DNA of 64,000 nucleotides from Desmonostoc geniculatum HA4340-LM1 (GTDB lineage: Bacteria; Cyanobacteriota; Cyanobacteriia; Cyanobacteriales; Nostocaceae). The translations under genes and the position numbers were made by a program. The number at the start of each line of letters is the position of its first letter. The stretch's first letter is position 1. Under the pieces are notes generated by a model. The model searched no databases, was not told where the DNA came from, and saw nothing but the letters and a program-made list of their open reading frames with translations. Positions 18,270 to 27,126 of this stretch are shown here, piece after piece. The DNA is taken from contig JAHHHB010000014.1 in the NCBI GenBank assembly GCA_019359545.1, forward strand, positions 1 through 64,000. Reading direction: 5' to 3'.

Positions 18270-21200
18270 ATGCTGCCGGAACAACAACAGCGGATTTTGG
18301 GTTACTTTATTGAAGAAGCCAGAGACCACCTGAACACCATTGAACAGGGGTTGCTGAATCTAGAGGGTACCCTGAACGACCCGGAAATGATCGGTGAGGT
18401 CTTCCGGGCGGCTCACTCCATTAAAGGAGGAGCGGCGATGCTTGGATTGACTAGTATCCAGCATACATCCCACCGTCTGGAAGATTGTTTCAAAGTTCTT
18501 AAAGAACATCCGGTTCAGATTGACCAAAAGTTAGAGTCTTTATTTCTTGGTGTATCTGATACCCTGAAAGCGCTGTTAGAGCATTTGAGCGGCCCATATG
18601 GTCTTTCTGAAGAGACAGCTAATACATTGATGTCAGAAACTGAGCCTGTTTTTCAGTGGCTGAATGAGCATCTAGAACAGCTTGTAGAACGAGGAAACAG
18701 TGGAGTAGGTACTTCCTCTGGAACGGAACTTACAGGTTCTGTAGATAATGTCTCCACACTCACAGAACTTTTCCTGCGGCGAGATATTCCCAGTTTGGCA
18801 GAAGACGGGCATCAGGAATCGACAGAAATATCGTTCGCTGTAGCACCTCAGGAGGTGTCATCCTCAGCCAGCGCCAAAGAAAATCATGATTGGAGCGAGT
18901 TTCAAACCCAGGTGCTACAAATCCTGCGGGAAATGTTGCAATTGTTTAAGCAAACAACAACATCTTCAACTCGGCAAAACCTCCAGGAATGCTGTCATCA
19001 GTTAGTCAAACTTGGTGAAACTTGGAATTTGTCCAAGTGGTGCGGTTTGTGTCAAGCGGCAGCAAGTGCGATCGCCAATCCCGAAAATACTTATCTAACT
19101 TTAGCTAAAATTGTTATTACTGAAATCAAGCAAGCTCAAGAATTAGTTCTCCAAGGTAAGGAAGCCGAAATTGCAATAAGTCAACAACTAGAAGCACTGT
19201 TGAATTTTGCAGAAATTGAGTTGTTAGAAATTCCCTCTGATTTATTTGACGGACAGTCTCCAGCAGAGTCAATTGCTCAAGAAACTGAGGACGCCGAACA
19301 GTTAATCATAAATAATTTATCTGAGCCAATTGAAGAACTGAATTTAGAAGAAGATACTAGTGAACACGCTTTTTTTGAGTTACAAAAAACGTCGTCAAAC
19401 GCTGCAACTGGAAATAGCTTTACTTTCATTCCACATGAAGAAGCGCATCCAATCAGTAGGAATCATGACCCCAATGGTCCAGAAGTAGGAATAGCTGAGT
19501 TAAATACCCTTGCCGATTTATTTGAAGGCGAGACTCCTGATTTAGATGAACCTTGGCAACAAGAAGAAACTTTAGATATTACTGCTACCGATGAATTGGG
19601 AATTGATCTTAGTAGCAATGAAACTGAAGATACTGATGGCGATTTATCAGATTTACTTTCCTTTGATGATGATGCCAGCAATGAACAACAGACCAAAACC
19701 ACCACTAAGACAGAAGATTTATCTCTGTTATTTGGCGACAACTTCCTAGAAAAAGAAAACTCAGAACCGCGAAATCAACAAATTTCTGCTACGAATTTAG
19801 ACTTTAGTGATATCAACGAACTCGATTTAAATTTAGATGCTGATTCTGAGGCAATTTTACCAGAATTTCCGGAACAACCAATTGAAGAGGTTGTCGCAAA
19901 TAATCTGGATGAAAACGATGTAGTTGCAGATTTATTGGCACTGACACTAGATGATGATAATGAACTGTTGATTACAGGCGAAGTAACTCAACCAGAAAAT
20001 GATGTTTTTGCTAGTGTAGAACTATCGAGCAACCAAGAAAACAGTCTTGATAACTTATTTTTAGAAACTGAAAATAAAAATTGGGTACAAGAAATTACCC
20101 CTAATGATTACATAGAATTATCTCAGCCAACAGATTTGTCTTTAGATAATCTATTTGGTGAAACAGAAGAACATTTAACACTACCTATAAACAATTCTAA
20201 ACCTGGTGATTTATTTGATATATCCTCGATAGATACATCGAATGTTTCTCCGGCAGAAAATGATTTGAATAACTTCTGGAACCAAGAAAATACAGAAAAA
20301 TCAAATTATTTAGCTGAAAAAAATGTAGAGAAAGTATTAGAAGAAAATCTATTTACTGCCAACACTGATGATATTTTTGCTGAAAATCAGCAGTCCACAT
20401 CTTCTCCTAAAGACAGTTTGGATATAGAAAATTTTGGTCTGAATTTCCAGGACGAAGAAGAACTAGATCTGATATTATCAGCGGATACTGGAGATGATTT
20501 ATTTGAAGAATTAGCACCGAGTAATTCAACGATTTTTTCTGAAATTAATGAACTAGCGACATTAGAAGAATCAGCACCGTCGTTCACACTGCATCCTGTA
20601 GTAGAAGAAATTCATAGCTTATCACAACAACCAGAAACTGTAGATTTCATCCCAGAATTTACTAATCAGCCCCCAGAGATATCTGCTGTTGATTCTCCTC
20701 AAACATCTTCCGATTTAGAATTTAATTCCTTTAGCTCCTTTGACGAAAATCCACAAGAGTTGTTTGAGGATGTAGCAGTTGATAATTCCACCTATATTCA
20801 GATGGAGATTACAGATGATGTGGTGGGTGAACTATCGACTTTAGAAACTTCAGAATTATCCCAAGCACAGCCAGGTGATTTGTTCGGCTCCTTTGATGAA
20901 AATCCGCAACTGCTGTTTGAGGATGGAGTTGTTGACAATTCCACCTATATTCAGATGGAGATTACAGATGATGTGGTGGATGAACTATCGACTTTAGAAA
21001 CAGGAGAGGAATTAGCACCTGTTCCTAAAGCAAAGCAGATACCAGAACTAGATTTTGCTGCCCTGGAAGAATTGCTAGGTACAGATAAGAATGAGGCTGC
21101 TGTATCTAGCCGCCAGCCCTTAACTCAACCAATCCCACCGAAAATTTCCCCTCCACCGCGCATAGATGAATTTAGCGACTTGGAAAAGTTGCTGGCAGAA

Positions 21201-23201
21201 GCAGATCAAACAATATCACACTCAGCGCTGGCAAAATCGAACACAAGTAAAACTGCACGCCCCTCTACTCGTCGTGCTGCGAGATTTGAAGAAACGATGA
21301 AGGTTCCAGTTAAGCAACTGGACGATATGAGTAATTTGGTTGGGGAGTTGGTGGTAAATCGCAACACCTTAGAGCAGGATCACGAACGACTACGGCAATC
21401 ATTAGATAACTTGCTGATTCAGGTACAACAACTCTCAGATGTGGGAGCGAGGATGCAAGAGTTGTACGAGCGATCGCTTTTGGAAGCTTCTCTGTTAGCC
21501 GGACGCAAAACCAAAGACTCTGGCTTCCATTCCGAAGACTCGAATTCCGATAGAGGCTTTAGCGAGCTAGAAATGGATCGCTTTACTCCCTTCCATACAC
21601 TCTCTCAGCAAATGATTGAGCGCATTGTCCGAGTGCGTGAGTCAGCTAGTGACATTGATTTTGTCACCGAAGAAACTGAACGAGTAGCACGGCAATTCCG
21701 CCAGGTAACCACCCAGCTACAAGAAGGACTAACAAGAGCGCGAATGGTGCCCTTTGCCCAAACTATCGATCGCTGGCGGCGAGGTGTGCGGGACAACGCC
21801 ATCAAATGTGGCAAACAAGTGGAGTTGGTAATTGAAGGCGGCGATACCTTAATTGACAAGATGATTTTAGATCATCTCAGCGATCCGCTAACGCACATGC
21901 TGAATAATGCGATCGCTCATGGTATTGAAACGCCAGAACAAAGGCAAGCTGCTGGTAAGCCACCTGTGGGAATCATTACTATTCGTGCCTTCCACCAAGG
22001 TAACCAAACTGTGATTTCTGTAGGCGATGACGGTGCAGGTATCGATCCCGCACGGGTTAAGGCTAAGGCAGTCAAAATTGGCATGATTACGGAAGCTCAG
22101 GCAAAAACCATATCTCGCCTAGAAGTCTACGATCTACTTTTCCACTCTGGTTTTAGCATCAAAGACCAGGCAGACGAAATTTCTGGTCGCGGTGTGGGTA
22201 TGGACGTAGTACGTTCTGCCATTAGCGAAATTCGGGGCACAGTGAACACCGATTCTGCCATCGGCAAGGGAACCACTTTCACAATTCGTTTGCCACTAAC
22301 TCTCAGTATTTGTAAAGCTCTGTGTTGTGTCTCCGATAGAGCCAGAGTTGCCTTCCCGATGGACGGTGTAGAAGATACCCTCGATATCCCACTCAAAAAT
22401 ATTCAGCATAACGCCAATGGACAATCATTTATTTCTTGGCGTGATACCTTGCTGCCATTCCGACCTTTGAAGGAACTTTTAACCTTCAATCGCCAAATTA
22501 GTCGCGGTAATGTCTATGGCGGCACCCGAGATGATGATATGGTTTCTGTGGTTGTGGTGCGATCGGCAAATACTCTGATTGCCCTACAGATTGACTTGGT
22601 GTTGAGCGAACAAGAAATTGTAATTAAGCAATTTGAAGGGCCAGCACCCAAACCCATTGGTGTAGCTGGTGCTACAGTTCTGGGTGATGGTCGCATTATG
22701 CCCATCGCTGACGTACTAGAAATCATCGACATCTTCCAGGGACGAATTTCCACACAAATTGGTGGCAGTTCTTGGCAACAAAAATCTACTCCTACAGACA
22801 TACCCGCTACCAAGATTGACCCGACAGTGCTGATTGTTGATGACTCAATCACAGTCCGAGAATTGCTCTCTCTGACATTCAACAAAGCAGGTTATCGAGT
22901 AGAACAAGCACGTGACGGTCAGGAAGCTTGGGATAAACTCCGCTCCGGTCTGCCTTGTGATATCGTATTTTGCGACATCGAAATGCCCCGTTGCGATGGT
23001 CTAGAGTTACTCTCTCGCATCCAGAAAGACTCTAACCTCAACCACCTACCTATCGCAATGCTCACCTCACGGGGTGCTGACAAGCACAGACAAATGGCAG
23101 TTCAACTCGGTGCAAGTGGCTACTTTACCAAGCCTTATCTCGAAGAAGCGTTACTTGAAGCTGCATCACGGATGCTTAAAGGAGAGAAACTTGTTAGCTA
23201 A
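18270..23201 (+). CDS. hmpE: CheA-type hybrid histidine kinase HmpE
   Basis: A 1643-residue hybrid kinase. An N-terminal Hpt domain has the phosphorylated His at about 49 in FRAAHSIKGGAAMLG. An acidic low-complexity linker of about 700 residues follows, full of DLFxxE/LFGE motifs. Then come the dimerisation/ATPase core (HMLNNAIAHGIETPEQR near 1209, GDDGAGIDPARV near 1252, GRGVGMDVV near 1306), a CheW-like domain, and a C-terminal receiver (LIVDDSITVRELL near 1517, phosphoacceptor in IVFCDIEMPRCDG). It drives the Hmp pathway by phosphorylating HmpB. The linker contains a 51-codon-offset duplication at 20733-21002. Single-Hpt CheA proteins of this size are typical for filamentous cyanobacteria. 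Confidence 0.93.
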   Translation: MLPEQQQRILGYFIEEARDHLNTIEQGLLNLEGTLNDPEMIGEVFRAAHSIKGGAAMLGLTSIQHTSHRLEDCFKVLKEHPVQIDQKLESLFLGVSDTLKALLEHLSGPYGLSEETANTLMSETEPVFQWLNEHLEQLVERGNSGVGTSSGTELTGSVDNVSTLTELFLRRDIPSLAEDGHQESTEISFAVAPQEVSSSASAKENHDWSEFQTQVLQILREMLQLFKQTTTSSTRQNLQECCHQLVKLGETWNLSKWCGLCQAAASAIANPENTYLTLAKIVITEIKQAQELVLQGKEAEIAISQQLEALLNFAEIELLEIPSDLFDGQSPAESIAQETEDAEQLIINNLSEPIEELNLEEDTSEHAFFELQKTSSNAATGNSFTFIPHEEAHPISRNHDPNGPEVGIAELNTLADLFEGETPDLDEPWQQEETLDITATDELGIDLSSNETEDTDGDLSDLLSFDDDASNEQQTKTTTKTEDLSLLFGDNFLEKENSEPRNQQISATNLDFSDINELDLNLDADSEAILPEFPEQPIEEVVANNLDENDVVADLLALTLDDDNELLITGEVTQPENDVFASVELSSNQENSLDNLFLETENKNWVQEITPNDYIELSQPTDLSLDNLFGETEEHLTLPINNSKPGDLFDISSIDTSNVSPAENDLNNFWNQENTEKSNYLAEKNVEKVLEENLFTANTDDIFAENQQSTSSPKDSLDIENFGLNFQDEEELDLILSADTGDDLFEELAPSNSTIFSEINELATLEESAPSFTLHPVVEEIHSLSQQPETVDFIPEFTNQPPEISAVDSPQTSSDLEFNSFSSFDENPQELFEDVAVDNSTYIQMEITDDVVGELSTLETSELSQAQPGDLFGSFDENPQLLFEDGVVDNSTYIQMEITDDVVDELSTLETGEELAPVPKAKQIPELDFAALEELLGTDKNEAAVSSRQPLTQPIPPKISPPPRIDEFSDLEKLLAEADQTISHSALAKSNTSKTARPSTRRAARFEETMKVPVKQLDDMSNLVGELVVNRNTLEQDHERLRQSLDNLLIQVQQLSDVGARMQELYERSLLEASLLAGRKTKDSGFHSEDSNSDRGFSELEMDRFTPFHTLSQQMIERIVRVRESASDIDFVTEETERVARQFRQVTTQLQEGLTRARMVPFAQTIDRWRRGVRDNAIKCGKQVELVIEGGDTLIDKMILDHLSDPLTHMLNNAIAHGIETPEQRQAAGKPPVGIITIRAFHQGNQTVISVGDDGAGIDPARVKAKAVKIGMITEAQAKTISRLEVYDLLFHSGFSIKDQADEISGRGVGMDVVRSAISEIRGTVNTDSAIGKGTTFTIRLPLTLSICKALCCVSDRARVAFPMDGVEDTLDIPLKNIQHNANGQSFISWRDTLLPFRPLKELLTFNRQISRGNVYGGTRDDDMVSVVVVRSANTLIALQIDLVLSEQEIVIKQFEGPAPKPIGVAGATVLGDGRIMPIADVLEIIDIFQGRISTQIGGSSWQQKSTPTDIPATKIDPTVLIVDDSITVRELLSLTFNKAGYRVEQARDGQEAWDKLRSGLPCDIVFCDIEMPRCDGLELLSRIQKDSNLNHLPIAMLTSRGADKHRQMAVQLGASGYFTKPYLEEALLEAASRMLKGEKLVS
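20733..21002 (+). repeat. Internal direct duplication in hmpE linker
   Basis: Bases 20733-20849 and 20886-21002 are near-identical and offset by 153 bases (51 codons). Both encode SFDENPQ.LFED, VDNSTYIQMEITDDVV and ELSTLET. The duplication is in frame and lies in the disordered linker. Confidence 0.9.
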
Positions 23202-23591
23202 TACCATTTCACAAAAATACTGATACACACAGATTTTTCGTAGGGGTTTAGCAGTGCTAAACCCTTACCCACGTATTTGTATCATTATTAAAGTCAAATG
23301 GTATAAACCAAATAAAATACTCGGTGGAGGGAAAGCAATGCAATGGGTTGTAATTTAACATAGCAGGTGCGTAGGCGTAGCCCGTCGTAGACATCGCAGA
23401 CTCATAATATCGATAATATCTATCCACCTCTGACTTTTTCTTGCGATAATTCCCAAGGGGGATCAGGGGGATGAGGGAGAAGGGGGAGCAGGGGGAGCAG
23501 GGGGAGAATAACTCCTAACTCCTAACTCCTAACTCCCCACTCACTACTCCCTACTCCCCACTCAGCACTGAGTCAGATAAAAGGGGGATAA
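23202..23591. repeat. Repeat-filled gap after hmpE
   Basis: No gene. TATACCATTTCAC/GTCAAATGGTATA-type inverted words flank 23203-23305. GGGGGAGCA units run at about 23470-23505, followed by AACTCCT and CTACTCCCCACTC units to 23575. The CPBP protease start at 23592 follows AAAGGGGGATAA, which is a fair ribosome binding site. Confidence 0.7.
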
Positions 23592-25169
23592 ATGACACTC
23601 AAGCGGTTGATTTTAATTTTTATTATGACGCCAATAGCAGTTCTGTTGGCAGTTTTGTCTTTATTCGGTAGTTGGCAAGAACCTCAGTTTCAAAGCCGCT
23701 TAGAACTGTACCAAATTAATATTGCTCTACAAGCCCAAGCTTGGCAATCACAAGATAGCAGCGATGACAATCTCCAGGCGATTCGAGAAGCGATACTGGG
23801 CGAGCAACCCCTAGAAAGCGCTACCAAGCAGTATCAGGAAGCGCGTCAATCTGTTCAAACTAATTTGGACAAAGTTAACTACAAACTTGCACAGTTGGGT
23901 TCTCAACCTGAAATAACTCCCACACCTCCTAAACCTCTACCAGATGTTTCTCCTACTACTAAAACTGCCCAACAATCACAGCAGCAACAGTTACAGAAGT
24001 CTTTTAAGGAACTACAAAAATTACTAGCTGAATTAGACTTGCGGCTGGGAATTTTACAAGCACAGCAAGGACAGACGGATGCAGCCCTCAAAACTTGGAG
24101 CGAATTACAGAAACGCTCAGATATCAATCCAGAATTTGGGCAAACTGCTGCTGTATTGAGTGGACTGTGGAGTAATCCTCCCCGCTTGCTCCCCGATGCT
24201 CAACAACCTATTCAAAAGAATTTAGAAGGTTGGTTTCGCTCTACTGCTTTGGTTCAGCTATATCAACTCGATCAGCGACAACAAGCCCTATCAGCAGTGA
24301 AAACTGCACAACAAGAAGCTGCTGCTGGTGCAGTGTTGAAATTAGCAATTATTGGTACTATTCCGACTTTGGCAGCATTAATTGGTCTAATACTGTTGGT
24401 TTTCTTATTTGCTCAACGTTTACTCAAAGGAAAAGTCTCTTTATTAGGTCAAAATGCTGATTTAGCTTGGTCAACGCCTTGGGATGTGGAAACGGTTTTG
24501 CAGGTTTTTGTCGTCGGCTTTTTCTTCATGGGACAACTTTTTGTGCCCGTACTACTATCACTGCTCCCTATACCGCGTCCCGTCACTGATGTCCGACTTC
24601 AAGCTTTTTCTGTTTTAGTTAGTTACATACTAGTAGCATCCGGGGCGTTGTCAGTGCTGTATTTCTCTATTAAACGCTTTTTTCCATTACCAGAGTTCTG
24701 GTTTCGCTTCCGTTTTCAAGATAACTGGTTTTTCTGGGGACTGGGGGGCTATTGCGCTGCTTTACCCATAGTTGTAGTAGTATCTTTAATCAATCAACAA
24801 CTCTGGCAAGGACAAGGTGGTAGCAATCCCCTGTTGCAACTAGCCCTCGAAAGCCAAGATGGTGTAGCACTTGGGATGTTTTTCTTTACAGCGGCGATCG
24901 CAGCTCCATTTTTTGAAGAACTTTTATTTCGCGGCTTTTTGTTACCCTCTCTCACTCGTTATTTACCCGTATGGGCATCAATTCTTGTCAGTAGCTCGCT
25001 GTTTGCCATCGCTCACCTGAGCTTGTCGGAAATTCTACCACTCACCGCATTAGGCATTGTATTGGGGGTAGTCTACACGCGATCGCGCAATCTCCTCGCT
25101 CCTATCCTCCTCCACAGCCTCTGGAATAGTGGTACTTTATTAAGCCTGTTTATACTTGGTAATAATTAA
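23592..25169 (+). CDS. CPBP family intramembrane metalloprotease
   Basis: A 525-residue membrane protein. After a first hydrophobic segment there is a large soluble, Gln-rich region (about 30-240, partly coiled coil). Several membrane helices and the CPBP/Abi catalytic block follow: EELLFRGFLLPSL near 442, IAHLSLSE near 472 and LLHSLWN near 506. The glutamates and histidines form the zinc/proton site of CAAX-type proteases. Cyanobacterial members are inner or thylakoid membrane proteins of mostly unknown substrate. The long N-terminal soluble domain is usual for the group in Nostocales. It is monocistronic: repeats lie upstream and a hairpin downstream. Confidence 0.88.
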   Translation: MTLKRLILIFIMTPIAVLLAVLSLFGSWQEPQFQSRLELYQINIALQAQAWQSQDSSDDNLQAIREAILGEQPLESATKQYQEARQSVQTNLDKVNYKLAQLGSQPEITPTPPKPLPDVSPTTKTAQQSQQQQLQKSFKELQKLLAELDLRLGILQAQQGQTDAALKTWSELQKRSDINPEFGQTAAVLSGLWSNPPRLLPDAQQPIQKNLEGWFRSTALVQLYQLDQRQQALSAVKTAQQEAAAGAVLKLAIIGTIPTLAALIGLILLVFLFAQRLLKGKVSLLGQNADLAWSTPWDVETVLQVFVVGFFFMGQLFVPVLLSLLPIPRPVTDVRLQAFSVLVSYILVASGALSVLYFSIKRFFPLPEFWFRFRFQDNWFFWGLGGYCAALPIVVVVSLINQQLWQGQGGSNPLLQLALESQDGVALGMFFFTAAIAAPFFEELLFRGFLLPSLTRYLPVWASILVSSSLFAIAHLSLSEILPLTALGIVLGVVYTRSRNLLAPILLHSLWNSGTLLSLFILGNN

Positions 25170-25184
25170 TACAATTTAAATACT

Positions 25185-25230
25185 GTTGCTAAAAATGGAA
25201 ATATCTGATTTTATCTCCATAGATAGCAAC
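25185..25230 (+). terminator. Hairpin after CPBP gene
   Basis: GTTGCTA pairs with TAGCAAC, and inside it ATGGA pairs with TCCAT, 15 bases after the stop, with an AATTT tail. It could be a factor-independent terminator, though the U-run is weak. Confidence 0.5.
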
Positions 25231-25912
25231 AATTTACTAGTCATAATTGGTTGTAAGCATAAATACTCGCTAAAAGCCAAACAACGGCAAAAGCAAATTA
25301 AATAATGCTCTGAACATAGACAACAAACTATCCAGCTAAGCATTTATTCTTAATTAGGGTAATTTTAGCTATTTTCGAGATGTTAATTGCCTTACCAAGT
25401 TATTTTTGTCGTAATTAATTGGATTGCAAATCCAGTTTGCACTAGCGCAAATAGTTATTGATAACTAAGAAAGAAGTTAGAATTACACATTTTTACTACC
25501 CAAACAACCAATACTCGTTATTGCTGCGATCGCCAAAAACTCCGGAAATAATACTGATGGACTTGTAAAAAGTGGTATGCATAGCAATTATTACTGATGA
25601 CTGAGGTTGATTCTTTTCAAGATAAATCTCTTGTCTGAAAATCAGTACAATTGCTGCACCAGGATTTGCAATCAAATCCAGCAAAAGCCGTCAACGAGCT
25701 ACAAATTTTCGGGCTATGTTGAAAGACATTTGATGTCTAAATTTTGCCAGCATCTCCTCTAGACTAAAAGCACGCTGATTTTAGTTCTCGATCCTGGCAT
25801 TTACTCACACTAAAAAAATTAAAAATATATTTGTTTACCAAATATATTTAGTCGCTCTTATTACAATAAAGACTTTATTTTTATACCTCACTTCTTAAGG
25901 AGCAGCACTCAT
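25231..25912. other. AT-rich gap upstream of TM2 gene
   Basis: About 680 bases of AT-rich sequence without recognisable repeats or a convincing gene. The last 60 bases carry AAGGAG at 25897, a good ribosome binding site for the TM2 gene. TTTACCAAATATATTTAG lies further upstream. A reverse frame at 25496-25684 has no family likeness and no ribosome binding site. Confidence 0.6.
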
Positions 25913-26188
25913 ATGGCAAATCTCAACCCCAGTCATCCTACTAAACAACTTTTAGCTGGTTACTGTGGCATTATCCTTGGAGGATTTGGCGTTCATAAGT
26001 TGATTCTGGGATATGCCCCAGAAGGCTTTATCATGTTGGTAATCTCCGTAGTCGGGGGTTCTTTCACCTACGGCGTTGCCTTATTGGTTATGCAACTTGT
26101 AGGTTTAATTGAAGGCATGATCTACTTGAATAAGTCCCCTGAAGAATTTGTGAATACCTACTTTGTGAATAAGCAGGGTTGGTTCTAG
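25913..26188 (+). CDS. TM2 domain protein
   Basis: A 91-residue protein with two membrane helices in the TM2 arrangement: KQLLAGYCGIILGGFGVHKLILG (first helix with the GxxGxHxFY-like turn), then FIMLVISVVGGSFTYGVALL and the family end LIEGMIYLNKSPEEF. The function of TM2 proteins in bacteria is unknown. The N terminus is cytosolic and Pro/Ser-rich. AAGGAG precedes the ATG at a good distance. The TAG stop (26186-26188) lies within the CTAG that begins a miniature element, so the 3' untranslated region is element-derived. Confidence 0.85.
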   Translation: MANLNPSHPTKQLLAGYCGIILGGFGVHKLILGYAPEGFIMLVISVVGGSFTYGVALLVMQLVGLIEGMIYLNKSPEEFVNTYFVNKQGWF

Positions 26189-26226
26189 TACACCGTGGCG
26201 GAAGTTTGCCTACATTGAACAAGGGG

Positions 26227-26337
26227 CTAGTACCGCTGCGCGGAAGTCAAAAGTCAAAAGTCAAAAGTCAAAAGAATTATATTTTCGGCTTTTGCGCCAT
26301 TTTGAATGGTCTGTTTATTTCCGCCGTGCTGTACTAG
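26227..26337. mobile_element. Inner CTAGTAC miniature element
   Basis: The left end is CTAGTACCGCTGCGCGGAAG; the right end on the reverse strand is CTAGTACAGCACGGCGGAA. The interior holds four AGTCAAA units. The right half is closely similar to the left part of the element at 50364-50503. Confidence 0.65.
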
Positions 26338-26625
26338 GGCGCGTTTTCAAAGTCTTAGATCCCCCCAATCCCCCTTAAAAAGGCTTGCTCAGAGTCTATT
26401 AAAGTCCCCCTTTTGAAGGGGAGCTAGTGCGGTCTTCTCCCAAGGGGAGACGCTAAGGGCGATAGCGCAGCGTAAAGCCTTCTCTACGAGACGCTACGCG
26501 AACTGCATGGCTTCGCTTAGAGCGAGTGCGCGAGCGTCTGGGGGTTTCCCCCATGAGCAACTGGCGTGGATTTAGGGGGATCTAACAATTGAGGGGGCTA
26601 AACGAGCAGTTTGAAAACACGCCCT
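26336..26625. mobile_element. Miniature element with AGGGCGTGTTTTCAAA ends
   Basis: Ends AGGGCGCGTTTTCAAA and TTTGAAAACACGCCCT are inverted repeats of about 16 bases. The interior is a mosaic of GATCCCCC/GGGGGATC words, GAGACGCTACGCGAACTG-type GC-rich words and CCCCCTTTT units. Non-coding. Confidence 0.7.
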
Positions 26626-26719
26626 AAAGCCCCTTGTCTGTTAAGCGATGGTAGCTGGTTTGACGCTGTACTGTACTAGGGTGATTGATAGCAGCAGTTT
26701 TACATTTATTCCTATTGAT

Positions 26720-26917
26720 ATGGTCATTCTCAAACCTAAACACCTGAACTGGGTCATGTTTTTCTTCTTGGGCATAGGGTATTTCAACGTCATGTCTCAT
26801 TTGGAAATTGACAATTTTTGGAAAAGCCTCATTGTCCTGATGCCAATGCAGGTTGCAGCTATTATTTATGTGACTTACAGCAGAATTCAGAATTCAGAAT
26901 CTAGAATTGGGAAGTAA
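26720..26917 (+). CDS. Possible small membrane protein
   Basis: A 65-residue frame with two hydrophobic segments (HLNWVMFFFLGIGYFNV and LIVLMPMQVAAIIYVTY). I do not recognise a family. The last 12 residues (SRIQNSESRIGK) come from an inserted repeat element (26876-26969), so the native end is probably lost. There is no clear ribosome binding site; an earlier in-frame ATG at 26648 lies in element sequence. It may be a real short gene or a remnant. Confidence 0.4.
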   Translation: MVILKPKHLNWVMFFFLGIGYFNVMSHLEIDNFWKSLIVLMPMQVAAIIYVTYSRIQNSESRIGK

Positions 26918-26969
26918 GACAGGGTAACAGGGTAAGCTTGTGTACTTCAGCAACTTGAAATCTGCTGTA
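26876..26969. mobile_element. Miniature inverted-repeat element, AGCAGA family, copy 3
   Basis: Ends TACAGCAGAATTCAG and TTGAAATCTGCTGTA match the copies at 5187 and 12345. It supplies the C-terminal codons and stop of the small membrane frame. Confidence 0.65.
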
Positions 26970-27126
26970 TCTAGGCTGGAGTGGTAATTGACGCTCGGCG
27001 CGGTAGGATAAATTAATAAATTTAATATGCTTGACATTCAGTCGTAGTTCCAGATTTCGCCTACGCTCGAATTAGAGACGCTTTTAGTCAGGCGTTGAAT
27101 TTTCGTAGCGAATCTAAACACTTGCC

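Larger units (their letters stand above)
26185..26679. mobile_element. Outer CTAGTACA miniature element, interrupted
   Basis: The left end is CTAGTACACCGTGGCGG and the right end, read on the reverse strand, is CTAGTACAGTACAGCG. The sub-terminal parts GAACAAGGGGC and GCCCCTTGTCTG are also inverted. Between them lie two further elements (26227-26337 and 26336-26625), so this is an element within which others inserted. CTAG at both ends could be a target duplication. No coding capacity. Confidence 0.6.
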
